64,000 nt of DNA from contig JAXLYX010000006.1 in NCBI GenBank assembly GCA_046351215.1, forward strand, positions 186,001-250,000, given 5' to 3'. The stretch's first letter is position 1. Every line of letters starts with the position of its first letter. Source of the stretch: JAXLYX01 sp046351215. GTDB taxonomy: Bacteria > Myxococcota_A > Polyangia > Polyangiales > Houyiibacteriaceae. The notes beneath the pieces are model-generated. The model was given only the letters and a program-made list of their open reading frames with translations. It did not search any database and was not told the DNA's origin. This document shows positions 41,454-53,300 of this stretch, one piece after another. Made by a program: the position numbers and the translations under genes.

Positions 41454-42320
41454 TCAGCTCTGGATGCGCCCTTCCGTTCGACCCTCGCCCCGGAGGAAGG
41501 CCTCGACCACGGGTCCGTACCCCTCGCGGTAGGTGGGGACCGAGAGGGCGTACCCCGAGCCGACCAGTCGGGCGTTGGAGACGCGCTTGTGGCCACGCTC
41601 CGTGCCGGTATGCGAGCGGTTCCGCTGCCTGGCGACACCGAGGGCCGCGGCCAGGTGGTCGCGGACCTCGCCGAGCGGAACGGGCGCATCGTCCACCCCG
41701 CAGTACACGGCGGCCGGCGAGGGAAGCTCGAGCAGGTGCGCGAGCGCCCCGGCGCAATCGTCGACGTGGATGCGGTTCCCGAACGCGTCGTCCGGCGAGT
41801 CGGAGGGCTGATCCTCGAAGACCTGACGCACGAGGCGCGTGCGTCCCGGCCCGTAGATCCCGGCGAGCCGGAGCGCGACGCCATGGCGGCCGTGCGCGAT
41901 CGCGACCGCCTCCGCCTCGAGGAGGATCCGCCCCGAGAACGAGGCCGGCTCCGTCGCCGAGGTCTCGTCGACCCACTCGCCCCCGGTCTGGCCGTACACC
42001 GCCGTGCTCGAGGTGAAGATCACCCGCTCGAGGGCCGAGCCGCTCGCCTCGAGCCGCTCGATCACCCGCCGGAGGCCGTCGACGTAGATCGTCCGATAGG
42101 CCTCCTCGGTCCGGCCCCCGGCGCTCGCCGTGTAGACGAGGGCATCCACGACCGGGAGGGCCGGGAGGTCTGGGGCGGCGAGGTCGGCCGCTACCGGATG
42201 CACCCCGGGGGGCAGGGCCTCGATCCGGCGTCGGAGGCCGTGGACCTCGTGACCGGCCGCGACGAGGCGCCGGGCGAGCGCGTTTCCGACGTATCCGCAA
42301 CCGGCGACTAGGACGCGCAT
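41454..42320 (-). CDS. NAD-dependent epimerase/dehydratase (extended SDR, YeeZ-like)
   Basis: 288 residues from ATG 42320. The Rossmann dinucleotide motif is at the very start (MRVLVAGCGYVGNALARRL), which has the GxGxxG pattern. VDALVYTASAGG and the VIFTSSTAVYGQTGG block supply the active-site Ser and Tyr, but the usual YxxxK is not clear (the region reads SFSGRILLEAE), so it may bind but not reduce or epimerise typical substrates. LAGIYGPGR and IHVDDCAGAL are typical of epimerase-family proteins such as YeeZ. Divergent from metH. Confidence 0.82.
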   Translation of the reverse strand: MRVLVAGCGYVGNALARRLVAAGHEVHGLRRRIEALPPGVHPVAADLAAPDLPALPVVDALVYTASAGGRTEEAYRTIYVDGLRRVIERLEASGSALERVIFTSSTAVYGQTGGEWVDETSATEPASFSGRILLEAEAVAIAHGRHGVALRLAGIYGPGRTRLVRQVFEDQPSDSPDDAFGNRIHVDDCAGALAHLLELPSPAAVYCGVDDAPVPLGEVRDHLAAALGVARQRNRSHTGTERGHKRVSNARLVGSGYALSVPTYREGYGPVVEAFLRGEGRTEGRIQS

Positions 42321-42332
42321 CGGACAGTGGCC

Positions 42333-42436
42333 TTCCATGCATGCATGAGCATGAATGTATGATAAGGAATCGGACCCCCGGGGCAACGGCCCCGGTGCCT
42401 CGGCGGCCAGCATGGCCGCCGACCGGGAGACGAGCC
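42333..42436 (+). promoter_or_regulatory. Structured leader of metH
   Basis: The metH upstream region has a run of ATGCATG-like repeats (42333-42361), a GGGGC/GCCCC stem with loop AACG (about 42379-42392), then a 9-bp perfect stem TCGGCGGCC/GGCCGCCGA (about 42399-42421) with loop AGCAT, ending about 15 bases before the start codon. GGCAAC and GGTGCC occur as in SAM-I/IV cores, but the other helices are not evident. A translational control element is plausible; no known riboswitch class can be claimed. Confidence 0.35.
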
Positions 42437-46123
<3,687 letters not shown>

Positions 46124-46217
46124 ACCAGCTCACGGGGGGGAGGGCCCGTCCAGGACCCCCGCCCCCCGTGCGCCGGAAAATTACGCTTTCCAGCCGAGCC
46201 TCTGCCATACTTCTTTC

Positions 46218-46778
46218 GTGGATCCGAAGTATCTCGGCGAGCTGATCGAGGAGTGGAAGACCCTCGGGCCCGTGCGGTTCGCGGCCCAATATCGGGATGC
46301 GATGTTGCAGCTGCGCGACCTCGGGAAGGACGACGAGGCGGACGACGCGGCGTTCCATACCGCGTTCATGAACCGCGAAGAGCTCAAGGAGGCGACCGAC
46401 GGGACCGCCGGCGGCTCGGGCGAGCACAAGCTGCCGAGCCTCTCGGTCGGTCAGGTGGTGCGGGTCGCGAAGCGCCAGGGCGGTGCGTTCCAGGACCGCA
46501 TCGGCGTGGGGCGCGCCCGCAACGTCGACGTGCCGCTGCAGCTCGCGAAGATGTCGAAGTACCACGCCTTCTTCTCGAAGAGCGAAGACGGCCGCAGCTA
46601 CTCGATCACCGACGCCGGCTCGACGAACGGGACCTTCCTCGACGGCAAGCGCTTGCCCGAGAAGCAGGCCGTGTCGCTGTCGGACGGACAGGAAATCGCT
46701 TTCGGCCCCTACCGCTTCACGTTCTATACTCCCGACGGATTCGTCGAGATGGTGAAGCGCCGGGCAGCCCTTCGCTGA
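46218..46778 (+). CDS. FHA-domain protein
   Basis: 186 residues from a GTG at 46218. The C-terminal half is a forkhead-associated domain that binds phosphothreonine: FQDRIGVGRARNVDVPL (GR motif), MSKYHAFFSKSEDG (S-x-x-H), ITDAGSTNGTFLDGKRL (STNGT/N-G). The N-terminal 80 residues (LGELIEEWKTLGPVRFAAQYRDAMLQLRDLGKDDEADD) are helical and unknown. FHA proteins read Ser/Thr kinase signals. It lies 27 bases before the membrane ATPase gene, so the two may be one transcript; if so, phosphorylation could regulate that system. Confidence 0.88.
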   Translation: MDPKYLGELIEEWKTLGPVRFAAQYRDAMLQLRDLGKDDEADDAAFHTAFMNREELKEATDGTAGGSGEHKLPSLSVGQVVRVAKRQGGAFQDRIGVGRARNVDVPLQLAKMSKYHAFFSKSEDGRSYSITDAGSTNGTFLDGKRLPEKQAVSLSDGQEIAFGPYRFTFYTPDGFVEMVKRRAALR

Positions 46779-46804
46779 CTCGACCTCCCGTTCCGGAGGC
46801 GAGG

Positions 46805-49800
46805 GTGGGATCTGAAAGCACCGTCGGGCGGAAGAGCCGTCGGCGGCTCGGCGCGAGTCGGCTCGCGCTGGCGGTCGTGCTCGTGCTCGTCCCGGCCGGA
46901 GGGGCTCCTGCTCAGGGGCAGGGCCATGGACGAAGGCGGCCGGCGGCCGATGCGGGCGCTCCGGTGGGGCTCGATGCCGCCGTGCCGACGTATGTACCCG
47001 CCACCGCGGAGCAGCTCGCGGACCTCGAGGCCCAGCTCGCCGCGATGCGCACGCTCGCCCGAGGCGAGCTGCCGACGGGCTTCGCGCTCCCGCAGCTCGC
47101 CCGGATCGGCGCGGCGAACCAATCCTGGATCGACTCGCGCATCCTACAGCTCGAGGCGTGGCTCGCGAATCCCGTCGGGCGTCCTCCGCCCCCACCGGGG
47201 GCCCAGGTCCAGGCCACGCCGTTCGACGACGAGCCCGTGGATCCCCGTGTCCGCGCCCTCGATCTGGAGATCACGCGCGCGCGCCTCGAGGCGCTCCGCC
47301 TGCCCGCGGCCACGCGCGCGTTGCTGCTGGCGCAGGACGCGCAGCGGCAGCAGATGGAACAATTGCGCGAGTCGATTCGGTCGACCGAGGCGGCCGCTCG
47401 CAGCGAGGCCGCACGGGCGACGGCTCGCGAACAGGCAGCTCTCGACGAGATGGACGGCGCACGCACGGCTGCCGAGCGCTTCCTCGCGACCGAAGAGGCC
47501 CGCGCCGAGGGCACGAGGCGGCAGCAGGCCGAGCTCGAGGTCACGATCGCCCGTCAGCGCCTGTCCCTCCACGACGAGCGGGTCATGGTCGCCGATCAGG
47601 CGCTCGAGCGACGCGTCCATGCGGTGGCCGGTGGCTCCTCGCAGGCGAGCGGGCTCTATGCCGAGCTCGTGCGGAACCTGAGGCGGGCCGAGGCGGCGCT
47701 GCGTCGAGGGCTCGCGGCGGCGGACCGCAGCGTCACCGTGCCGCGGTACACGCTTCCGCGGACGCTTCCGGCCGTTCCGTCCCTCGCACCGCGGGTACGT
47801 GCACTACGTACCCGCGCACGCACCCTCGACGCGGCCGGGCGCGAGCTCGAGCGTCGAGCGCGCGAGCTCGACTCGGATCGCCTCTCGTCGGGACTGCAGC
47901 GGATGCGTCATCTCGACAACTTGCGCTTCGAGCTGCTCCGCAAGCTCTCTGTCAGGGAGCGCGATGCCCTGCTCGGCTTCGGGCCGGAGGGGCGAGCCCA
48001 GCTGAAGCGCGAGATCGGTCGCCTCGACCTCACGCTCCGCATCTACGCGCGCGAGCGCCGGATGCTGTTCCGGAGGGACTCGGGAGCCGCGGTGATCCGT
48101 CGATGGGTGCAGCAGACTCGCCTACGGCTCGTCGGCTCGCTCTTCGTCGCGATGTTCTTCGGGCTGGCGAGCCTCTTCGTCCATCCCATGCTCGAGCGGT
48201 CACGGCGTGCCCTCGAGAAGTGGAGACCGACGCTGAGCACGCGTGGCGGGCTCGCGCTCGTCGGAGCCCTCCACCGCATCCGTCACGGCCTCCTGCTCTT
48301 CCTCCTGGTCCGCTCGCTCCTGGTCCTCTGGCCGCTCGCGCTCCTCCCGGTCGAGGTCCAGATCATGGGCACACTGCTCGCTCTCTACGCTGTCTACGCG
48401 ATGGTGATGGGCGCGACGCAGGGCCTGGTCGAATGGGCCTCGGCGATCGACGGGATCCCGCTCCGGACCGATCAGGTCGAGAAGGTCCGCCGAACACTCG
48501 TCCTGCTCGGTCGCTACGGCCTCTTCCTCTCGAGCTTCCTCTCGATCGCCGTCCGGATCCTGGGCGAAGGCGCCGTGTACCATCAGGTCTCGCGACTCGC
48601 CTGGCTCGGCCTCGTCCCCATCACGATCTCGTGGGTGAACACCTGGGAGCCCGAGACGCGCGCGGCGATGGCGGCCCGTTTCCCCCGGGCGGACTGGGCC
48701 CGTGCTCTCGACGTGCCGCGCGGCAAGGCCGGGTGGCGGCTTGCGCTCCTCGCGTCTTCGGCCGTCGCGCTGGGCTCCTCTTTCGCCGGTGCCTTGGTCC
48801 GATTCGCGATGCAGTTCGAGAGCACACGGAGCGCCCAGGCCTTCGTCCTCCGGCGAAAGCTGGAGCGTCGGGGCAAGGTGGCCGCCTCCGGTCCGGTCGA
48901 GCTCCCCGAGAGCGTCGTCCGCGCGTTCTCGGAGGAGCCCGTCGACAGCGATGCGTCGATCGTGGACCGGCTCCCCGACCTCGACGGCTTCGTCGCGGAC
49001 CTCGGGCGCTTCCAGGAGGGCGGCGCGTCGCCCGGGGCGCTGGTCATCGGAGAGTCCGGGCACGGGAAGTCGACTTGGATCCTCGCGGCATGCCGCAGGG
49101 CACGGGAGAAGGGGCTCCGCACCTTCCTCCTCCGCCCCGAGGTCCGCCTGCACGAGGCCGAGGAGGTCGACGCCTTCCTCGCCCGTGGCCTCGGCCTCGC
49201 CGCTGTTCCGCAGGACGCGCAGGCGTGGCGTCAGGCCTTCCGTGGGATCGGCCCTTGCCTCGTGGCGATCGACGACGTGCATCTGATCTTCCGACGCGGC
49301 ATCGACCGGCGGGCCCCCTTCCGGCGTCTCGTGCAGAGGCTGTCCGATGCCTCGGGCTCGGTCGGCTTGGTCGTCACGGTCGCGCGTCATGCCTACGACT
49401 ACCTCGCCTTCGCGGAACGCGGCCCCCATCCCGTCTTCCATCGGACCATCCGCCTCGGTCGGTGGCACGAGGAGGAGATCCGGACGCTCCTCGATCGGCG
49501 CATCGAATTGGCCGCGGTGCCCATCCGCTTCGACCTCCTCGTCGAGGGCGACGAGGCGACCGGCACTCCCGACCTCGTGCTCCGCACCAAGGAAGAGCTC
49601 GTGCGCCTGGTCTGGGACTACGCTGCGGGGTCGCCGCGGCTCGCGATCCAATCGTTCCGCGCCGCGCTCCGGCCGGGCGAGGAGGGGACGCTCTCGGTAG
49701 CGCTCTTCCCACGCGTCGACGCGACGCGCCTCGACGCGCTCACGCCCCGTCAGGCCTGGGTGCTCGCAGCGATCGTCTGGCAAGGGGGTGCGACCACGGA

Positions 49801-49972
49801 CGAAGTCGCCGAGATCCTGCGTGGCGATCCGCTCTTCGCGCTCGAGACGCTGCGCTTCCTCGCCTCGTTCGGCGCCGTCGAGGAGGTCGCCGGGCGAGGC
49901 TATGTCGTGACCACTCCCTGGACCCTGGCGGCGCGACGGCGCCTCGAGCGGGACCATCTCTTGCTCGACTGA
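46805..49972 (+). CDS. Multi-domain membrane ATPase: periplasmic coiled coil, multi-TM core, cytoplasmic P-loop NTPase with winged helix
   Basis: 1055 residues from a GTG that gives a signal peptide (LALAVVLVLVPAGGAPAQ). About residues 60-435 are charged, helix-rich and coiled-coil-like (LRESIRSTEAAARSEAARAT and similar), expected in the periplasm. Residues 440-670 hold six or seven hydrophobic spans, starting LVGSLFVAMFFGLASLFV and ending LLASSAVALGSSFAGALV. The rest is cytoplasmic: Walker A GESGHGKST near 749, Walker B CLVAIDDVHLIF with DD near 823-824, VTVARHAYDYLAF, a GSPRLAIQSF sensor-2-like block near 947, and a winged-helix-like end from about 978. The first half resembles large MscK/MscM proteins before their channel domain. 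An MscS-type channel is the next gene, 13 bases later. I know of no described family with this arrangement. Confidence 0.85.
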   Translation: MGSESTVGRKSRRRLGASRLALAVVLVLVPAGGAPAQGQGHGRRRPAADAGAPVGLDAAVPTYVPATAEQLADLEAQLAAMRTLARGELPTGFALPQLARIGAANQSWIDSRILQLEAWLANPVGRPPPPPGAQVQATPFDDEPVDPRVRALDLEITRARLEALRLPAATRALLLAQDAQRQQMEQLRESIRSTEAAARSEAARATAREQAALDEMDGARTAAERFLATEEARAEGTRRQQAELEVTIARQRLSLHDERVMVADQALERRVHAVAGGSSQASGLYAELVRNLRRAEAALRRGLAAADRSVTVPRYTLPRTLPAVPSLAPRVRALRTRARTLDAAGRELERRARELDSDRLSSGLQRMRHLDNLRFELLRKLSVRERDALLGFGPEGRAQLKREIGRLDLTLRIYARERRMLFRRDSGAAVIRRWVQQTRLRLVGSLFVAMFFGLASLFVHPMLERSRRALEKWRPTLSTRGGLALVGALHRIRHGLLLFLLVRSLLVLWPLALLPVEVQIMGTLLALYAVYAMVMGATQGLVEWASAIDGIPLRTDQVEKVRRTLVLLGRYGLFLSSFLSIAVRILGEGAVYHQVSRLAWLGLVPITISWVNTWEPETRAAMAARFPRADWARALDVPRGKAGWRLALLASSAVALGSSFAGALVRFAMQFESTRSAQAFVLRRKLERRGKVAASGPVELPESVVRAFSEEPVDSDASIVDRLPDLDGFVADLGRFQEGGASPGALVIGESGHGKSTWILAACRRAREKGLRTFLLRPEVRLHEAEEVDAFLARGLGLAAVPQDAQAWRQAFRGIGPCLVAIDDVHLIFRRGIDRRAPFRRLVQRLSDASGSVGLVVTVARHAYDYLAFAERGPHPVFHRTIRLGRWHEEEIRTLLDRRIELAAVPIRFDLLVEGDEATGTPDLVLRTKEELVRLVWDYAAGSPRLAIQSFRAALRPGEEGTLSVALFPRVDATRLDALTPRQAWVLAAIVWQGGATTDEVAEILRGDPLFALETLRFLASFGAVEEVAGRGYVVTTPWTLAARRRLERDHLLLD

Positions 49973-49985
49973 GGAAGGAGGACGC

Positions 49986-50807
49986 ATGGACGAATCCATC
50001 GCCGATCCCGCCAGCGCAGGCGGCAACGTGCTCGAGGCGGTCTCGCGCATCCACCTCGGTGGCATCCTCGGGGCGCTCTCCGTTCTCGTCCTGACGTGGG
50101 CCACCGTTCGGATCCTCGACGGCTTGCTCCGGAAGCTGACCGAGCGTCTCCCGAACCGGCGATTGCAGCTGAACCTGCTCGCGACGACGGTGCGCTTCGC
50201 TGTCTGGGCGATGGGCTCGGTCCTCGCCGTGCTCGCGCTCGACCTCTCGCGCGAGTTCGTCCTCACGTTGACCGGCGCGGCGGCCGTCACCGTCGGTCTC
50301 GCGCTCAAGGACCTCGCCTCGTCGGTCCTCGCGGGGCTGACCATCGTCATCGACCGACCCTTCCAGGTCGGCGATCGCGTGAAGTTCCAGGACTATTACG
50401 GAGAGATCGTCGAGATCGGCCTCCGCTCCGTCCGTCTCGTCACGCTCGACGACAACCTCGTCACGATCCCGAACAACATGTTCCTGACGGAGGTGACCGC
50501 TTCCGGGAACGCCGGCGCGCTCGACATGATGATCCAGGTCGATTTCGAGATCGCCCACGACGCCGACGTCGAGCTCGCGCGCTCCCTCGTGTCCGAGTGC
50601 CTGGTCTCGAATCCCTACGCCTACCTGAAGAAGCGGTGGGGGGTGTACGCGACCCAGACCCAGAGGGAAGGGTGGGTCGGCTTCCAGCTCCGCGCGAAGG
50701 CCTACGTGCTCGACGTCCAGTTCGAGAAGGAGTTCGAGAACTTCCTCGTGCTCTCCGTCGCCGAGCAGTTCCGCAAGCACGCGATCCCCATCCCGAGCGA
50801 GGGATGA
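49986..50807 (+). CDS. MscS-type small-conductance mechanosensitive channel
   Basis: 273 residues with three N-terminal spans (ILGALSVLVLTWATVRIL, LLATTVRFAVWAMGSVLAVL, and the pore helix EFVLTLTGAAAVTVGLALKDLASSVLAGL). The MscS beta domain follows immediately: VIDRPFQVGDRVKFQDYYGEIVEIGLRSVRLVTLDDNLVTIPNNMF. The pore helix has the Gly/Ala packing pattern, and the C-terminal vestibule domain ends the protein. It opens on membrane tension to release osmolytes. Uniquely here it is coupled 13 bases after the ATPase, suggesting a gated or sensed complex of the two. Confidence 0.93.
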   Translation: MDESIADPASAGGNVLEAVSRIHLGGILGALSVLVLTWATVRILDGLLRKLTERLPNRRLQLNLLATTVRFAVWAMGSVLAVLALDLSREFVLTLTGAAAVTVGLALKDLASSVLAGLTIVIDRPFQVGDRVKFQDYYGEIVEIGLRSVRLVTLDDNLVTIPNNMFLTEVTASGNAGALDMMIQVDFEIAHDADVELARSLVSECLVSNPYAYLKKRWGVYATQTQREGWVGFQLRAKAYVLDVQFEKEFENFLVLSVAEQFRKHAIPIPSEG

Positions 50808-50859
50808 GGGGCGCCTTCCGGGCCTCCCGGCGAGGGTTGCACGGGGCCGGTCGGACTTG

Positions 50860-50873
50860 TAGAACGTGTTCTA
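50860..50873. promoter_or_regulatory. KstR-like palindrome upstream of enoyl-CoA hydratase gene
   Basis: TAGAACGTGTTCTA is a perfect 6-2-6 inverted repeat that fits the TNNAACNNGTTNNA operator of mycobacterial KstR. TTGCAC at 50837-50842 is spaced 17 bases from TAGAAC, so the palindrome may overlay the -10 box. It ends 40 bases before the GTG start. Confidence 0.75.
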
Positions 50874-50913
50874 GTGTAACGGGCGCTAGGGCGCCCTTTC
50901 TCCGGGAGTCGCC

Positions 50914-51711
50914 GTGACCGAATCGAAGCACCTCCTCGTCGAGCGCGAGGGCCACGTGATGATCCTGACGATGAACCGTCCCGAGGCGCGCAACGCGTTC
51001 GGGCTCGAGATGCTCGTGCTCATGGCCGACGCGTGGGGGGAGGCGGATCGCGACGACGACGTCCGCGCCGTCATCCTCACCGGCGCCGGCGGCAACTTCT
51101 GCGCGGGCTCGGATCTCAAGCTCATGCACCAGAAGCAGGAGGGCCCGATCGCGGACCGCCTGAAGGCCGACCCGGAGATCCACTGGAAGGCCCTGCTCCG
51201 CAACAAGCGGCCCAAGAAGCCCGTGATCGCCGCCGTGGAGGGCTACGCGCTCGCCGGTGGCACCGAGATCCTCCAGGGCACGGACATCCGCGTCGCCGCG
51301 AAGTCCGCGACGTTCGGCGTCACCGAGGTCCGCCGGGGTCTCTTCCCGCTCGGTGGCTCGACCGTGCGTCTGCGCCGCCAGATCCCCCACGCCGTGGCGC
51401 TCGACATGCTGCTCAGCGGTCGTCGTCTCTCCGCGGACGAGGCGCTCCAGTTCGGCCTCGTCTCGCGCGTCGTCGAGGACGGCAAGGCCCTCGAGGAGGC
51501 GAAGAAGATCGCGACCGACATCGCCGACGACGCGGGCCCGCTCGCCGTCCAGGCCGTGAAGCGCTCGATCTACGAGACCGCGAGCCTCTCGGAGGCCGAC
51601 GCGCTCAAGCTCGAGCTCGAGATCGGCTGGCCCGTCTTCCAGTCGGAGGACGCGAAGGAAGGCCCGCGCGCGTTCATCGAGAAGCGCAAGCCGAACTTCA
51701 AGGGGCGCTGA
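50914..51711 (+). CDS. Enoyl-CoA hydratase/isomerase (crotonase family)
   Basis: 265 residues from GTG. The crotonase fold is clear: MILTMNRPEARNAFGLEMLVLMA, the oxyanion-hole segment VILTGAGGNFCAGSDLKLM, and VIAAVEGYALAGGTEILQGTDIRVAA. TFGVTEVRRGLFPLGGSTVRL covers the position where one catalytic Glu is expected. The C-terminus ending SEDAKEGPRAFIEKRKPNFKG is typical of short-chain hydratases. It hydrates trans-2-enoyl-CoA in beta-oxidation or steroid side-chain breakdown. It is not MenB: the DHNA synthase blocks are absent. A KstR-like operator lies upstream and a serine hydrolase gene six bases downstream. Confidence 0.92.
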   Translation: MTESKHLLVEREGHVMILTMNRPEARNAFGLEMLVLMADAWGEADRDDDVRAVILTGAGGNFCAGSDLKLMHQKQEGPIADRLKADPEIHWKALLRNKRPKKPVIAAVEGYALAGGTEILQGTDIRVAAKSATFGVTEVRRGLFPLGGSTVRLRRQIPHAVALDMLLSGRRLSADEALQFGLVSRVVEDGKALEEAKKIATDIADDAGPLAVQAVKRSIYETASLSEADALKLELEIGWPVFQSEDAKEGPRAFIEKRKPNFKGR

Positions 51712-51717
51712 GGCGCC

Positions 51718-53001
51718 ATGCGCGGACTCGAGCTCCCGTCGATCGACGACCTCCGCCCGAGGTTGATCCGCCCCTTCCGGCCGGAAGAGGTGACGACGAG
51801 GAGCGATCGCGAGGTCGATCCGAGGAAGGTCGGCCTCGCGAAGGAGGACGTCGACGCGATCTGGCGCTCGGTCGTCCGCTGCTACCGCGGAAGGCTCTAT
51901 CCGGCGATCTCCGTCTGCGTGCGGCGCCGTGGCGAGATCGTGCTCGACCGCACGATCGGGCACGTCTCGGGCAACGCCCCCGAGGATCCCGTCGACGCTC
52001 CGCTCGTGCAGGCGACGCCGAAGTCCCTCTTCAACTTCTTCTCGGGGTCGAAGGCGATCACGGCGATGCTCGTGCACCTCTGCCACGAGCGGGAGCTCCT
52101 CCACGTCGACGAGCCCGTCGCGACGTTCCTCCCGGAATTCGGCCACAAGCGGAAGCACCGGATCACGATCCGGGACGTGCTGAACCACCGCGCGGGCATC
52201 CCGCTCGTGCCCTCGGACGCGCTCGATCTCGACCTCTTGACCAAGCCGGAGGAGATCCTCCGCGCGATTTGCGATCTCGAGCCGATCTCGAGCCCCGGAG
52301 GCAGCCCCGCGTACCACGCGCTCACGGGCGGCTTCGTGCTGGCGGCGGTGATCGAGCGCGTCACGGGCAAGGACATCCGCCGCTTCATCACGGACGAGAT
52401 CCGCGCGCCCCTCGGATTCGACGCCCTGAACTACGGCGTCCCGCCCGAGCGCCTGCCCGAGGTGGCGGTCGAGGCCTTCACCGGACCGATGCCCTTCGGG
52501 CCGCACAAATTCCTCATCGAGCGCGCGCTCGGCTTCGGCATGCCGGAGCTCGTCGCCAAGGCGAACGATCCCCGGTACCGAACCTCCGTGGTGCCGGCCG
52601 GGAACATCATCGCGACCGCCGAGGAGGTCAGCCGCTTCTTCGAGATCCTGAACAACGGCGGCTCGCTGAACGGGAAGCACATCTTCTCGGCGCGGACGAT
52701 CAAGCGCGCCGTGCGTCCCGAGGTCGTCGGCGAATTCGATCGCGTCCTGATGATGCCGGTCCCCTACAGCATGGGCTTCATGCTCGGGGGAGAGCTCTAC
52801 GGCTTCTACGGTCCGAACGCCCCCAAGGCCTTCGGCCACCTCGGGTTCACGAACGTGCTCGGCTGGGCCGACCCCGAGCGCGACATCGCCTGCGCCGTGA
52901 TGACGTCCGGCAAACCGCTGATCTCGACCCGCATGCTCCTGTGGATGGACATCATGCGGACGATCGCGACGCGCATCCCCCGAGACCGTCGCGAGTCCTG
53001 A
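51718..53001 (+). CDS. Beta-lactamase-related serine hydrolase (class C fold, LipE/EstB-like)
   Basis: 427 residues, no signal peptide, so cytoplasmic. The catalytic S-x-x-K is FFSGSKAITAML at Ser109-Lys112. RDVLNHRAGIP is the family block, and the second motif position reads PAYHALTGGFVLAAVIERVTG, giving YHA in place of YSN, as in esterase-type members. FGHLGFTNVLGWADPERDIACAVMTSGK stands where the third motif (HxG) is expected. An esterase or lipase is more likely than a beta-lactamase. It probably shares an mRNA with the enoyl-CoA hydratase and would work in lipid or ester breakdown. Confidence 0.87.
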   Translation: MRGLELPSIDDLRPRLIRPFRPEEVTTRSDREVDPRKVGLAKEDVDAIWRSVVRCYRGRLYPAISVCVRRRGEIVLDRTIGHVSGNAPEDPVDAPLVQATPKSLFNFFSGSKAITAMLVHLCHERELLHVDEPVATFLPEFGHKRKHRITIRDVLNHRAGIPLVPSDALDLDLLTKPEEILRAICDLEPISSPGGSPAYHALTGGFVLAAVIERVTGKDIRRFITDEIRAPLGFDALNYGVPPERLPEVAVEAFTGPMPFGPHKFLIERALGFGMPELVAKANDPRYRTSVVPAGNIIATAEEVSRFFEILNNGGSLNGKHIFSARTIKRAVRPEVVGEFDRVLMMPVPYSMGFMLGGELYGFYGPNAPKAFGHLGFTNVLGWADPERDIACAVMTSGKPLISTRMLLWMDIMRTIATRIPRDRRES

Positions 53002-53205
53002 AGCGTTCGCCACGGCGCTCCCGCGTCGTGGTGCCGTCCCCGACCCCTTCCGCCCCGCCTGCCGCGCCCGTGAGACGATCCTCGCGATCGCGCGGGAAAC
53101 CGGTGGAGGAACGGTCGCGTCCGCGTTCCGCCCGTTCACCAGATGGTTCACCCGGATGGCTACGCTTTGACGCTTCCATGACGGAATTCCCCCTTGCCAC
53201 CCGTC

Positions 53206-53219
53206 TAGAACGTGTTCTA
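53206..53219. promoter_or_regulatory. KstR-like palindrome upstream of cytochrome P450 gene
   Basis: The same 14 bases, TAGAACGTGTTCTA, as at 50860. It lies 81 bases before the P450 GTG. Just upstream is a tandem imperfect repeat, GTTCACCAGATG then GTTCACCCGGATG (53134-53158). The rest of the 299-base gap after the hydrolase gene shows nothing else recognisable. Confidence 0.75.
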
Positions 53220-53300
53220 CTTCTAGGGTCGCGGGACCCACCCCGCCGCGACCCCCCCCTCCGACCTCGACGTCCCGTCGACGACCCCTGGAGAGCCCCC

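Noticed and set aside
42361..42436. A standard SAM-I, SAM-IV or SAH riboswitch before metH
   Set aside because: Only fragments of the core (GGCAAC, GGTGCC) are present; the other conserved helices and the SAH GAGG-type core are not visible.
50914..51711. The enoyl-CoA hydratase as the missing MenB
   Set aside because: It has generic hydratase features and lacks the DHNA synthase blocks; its operator and neighbours are lipid-type.
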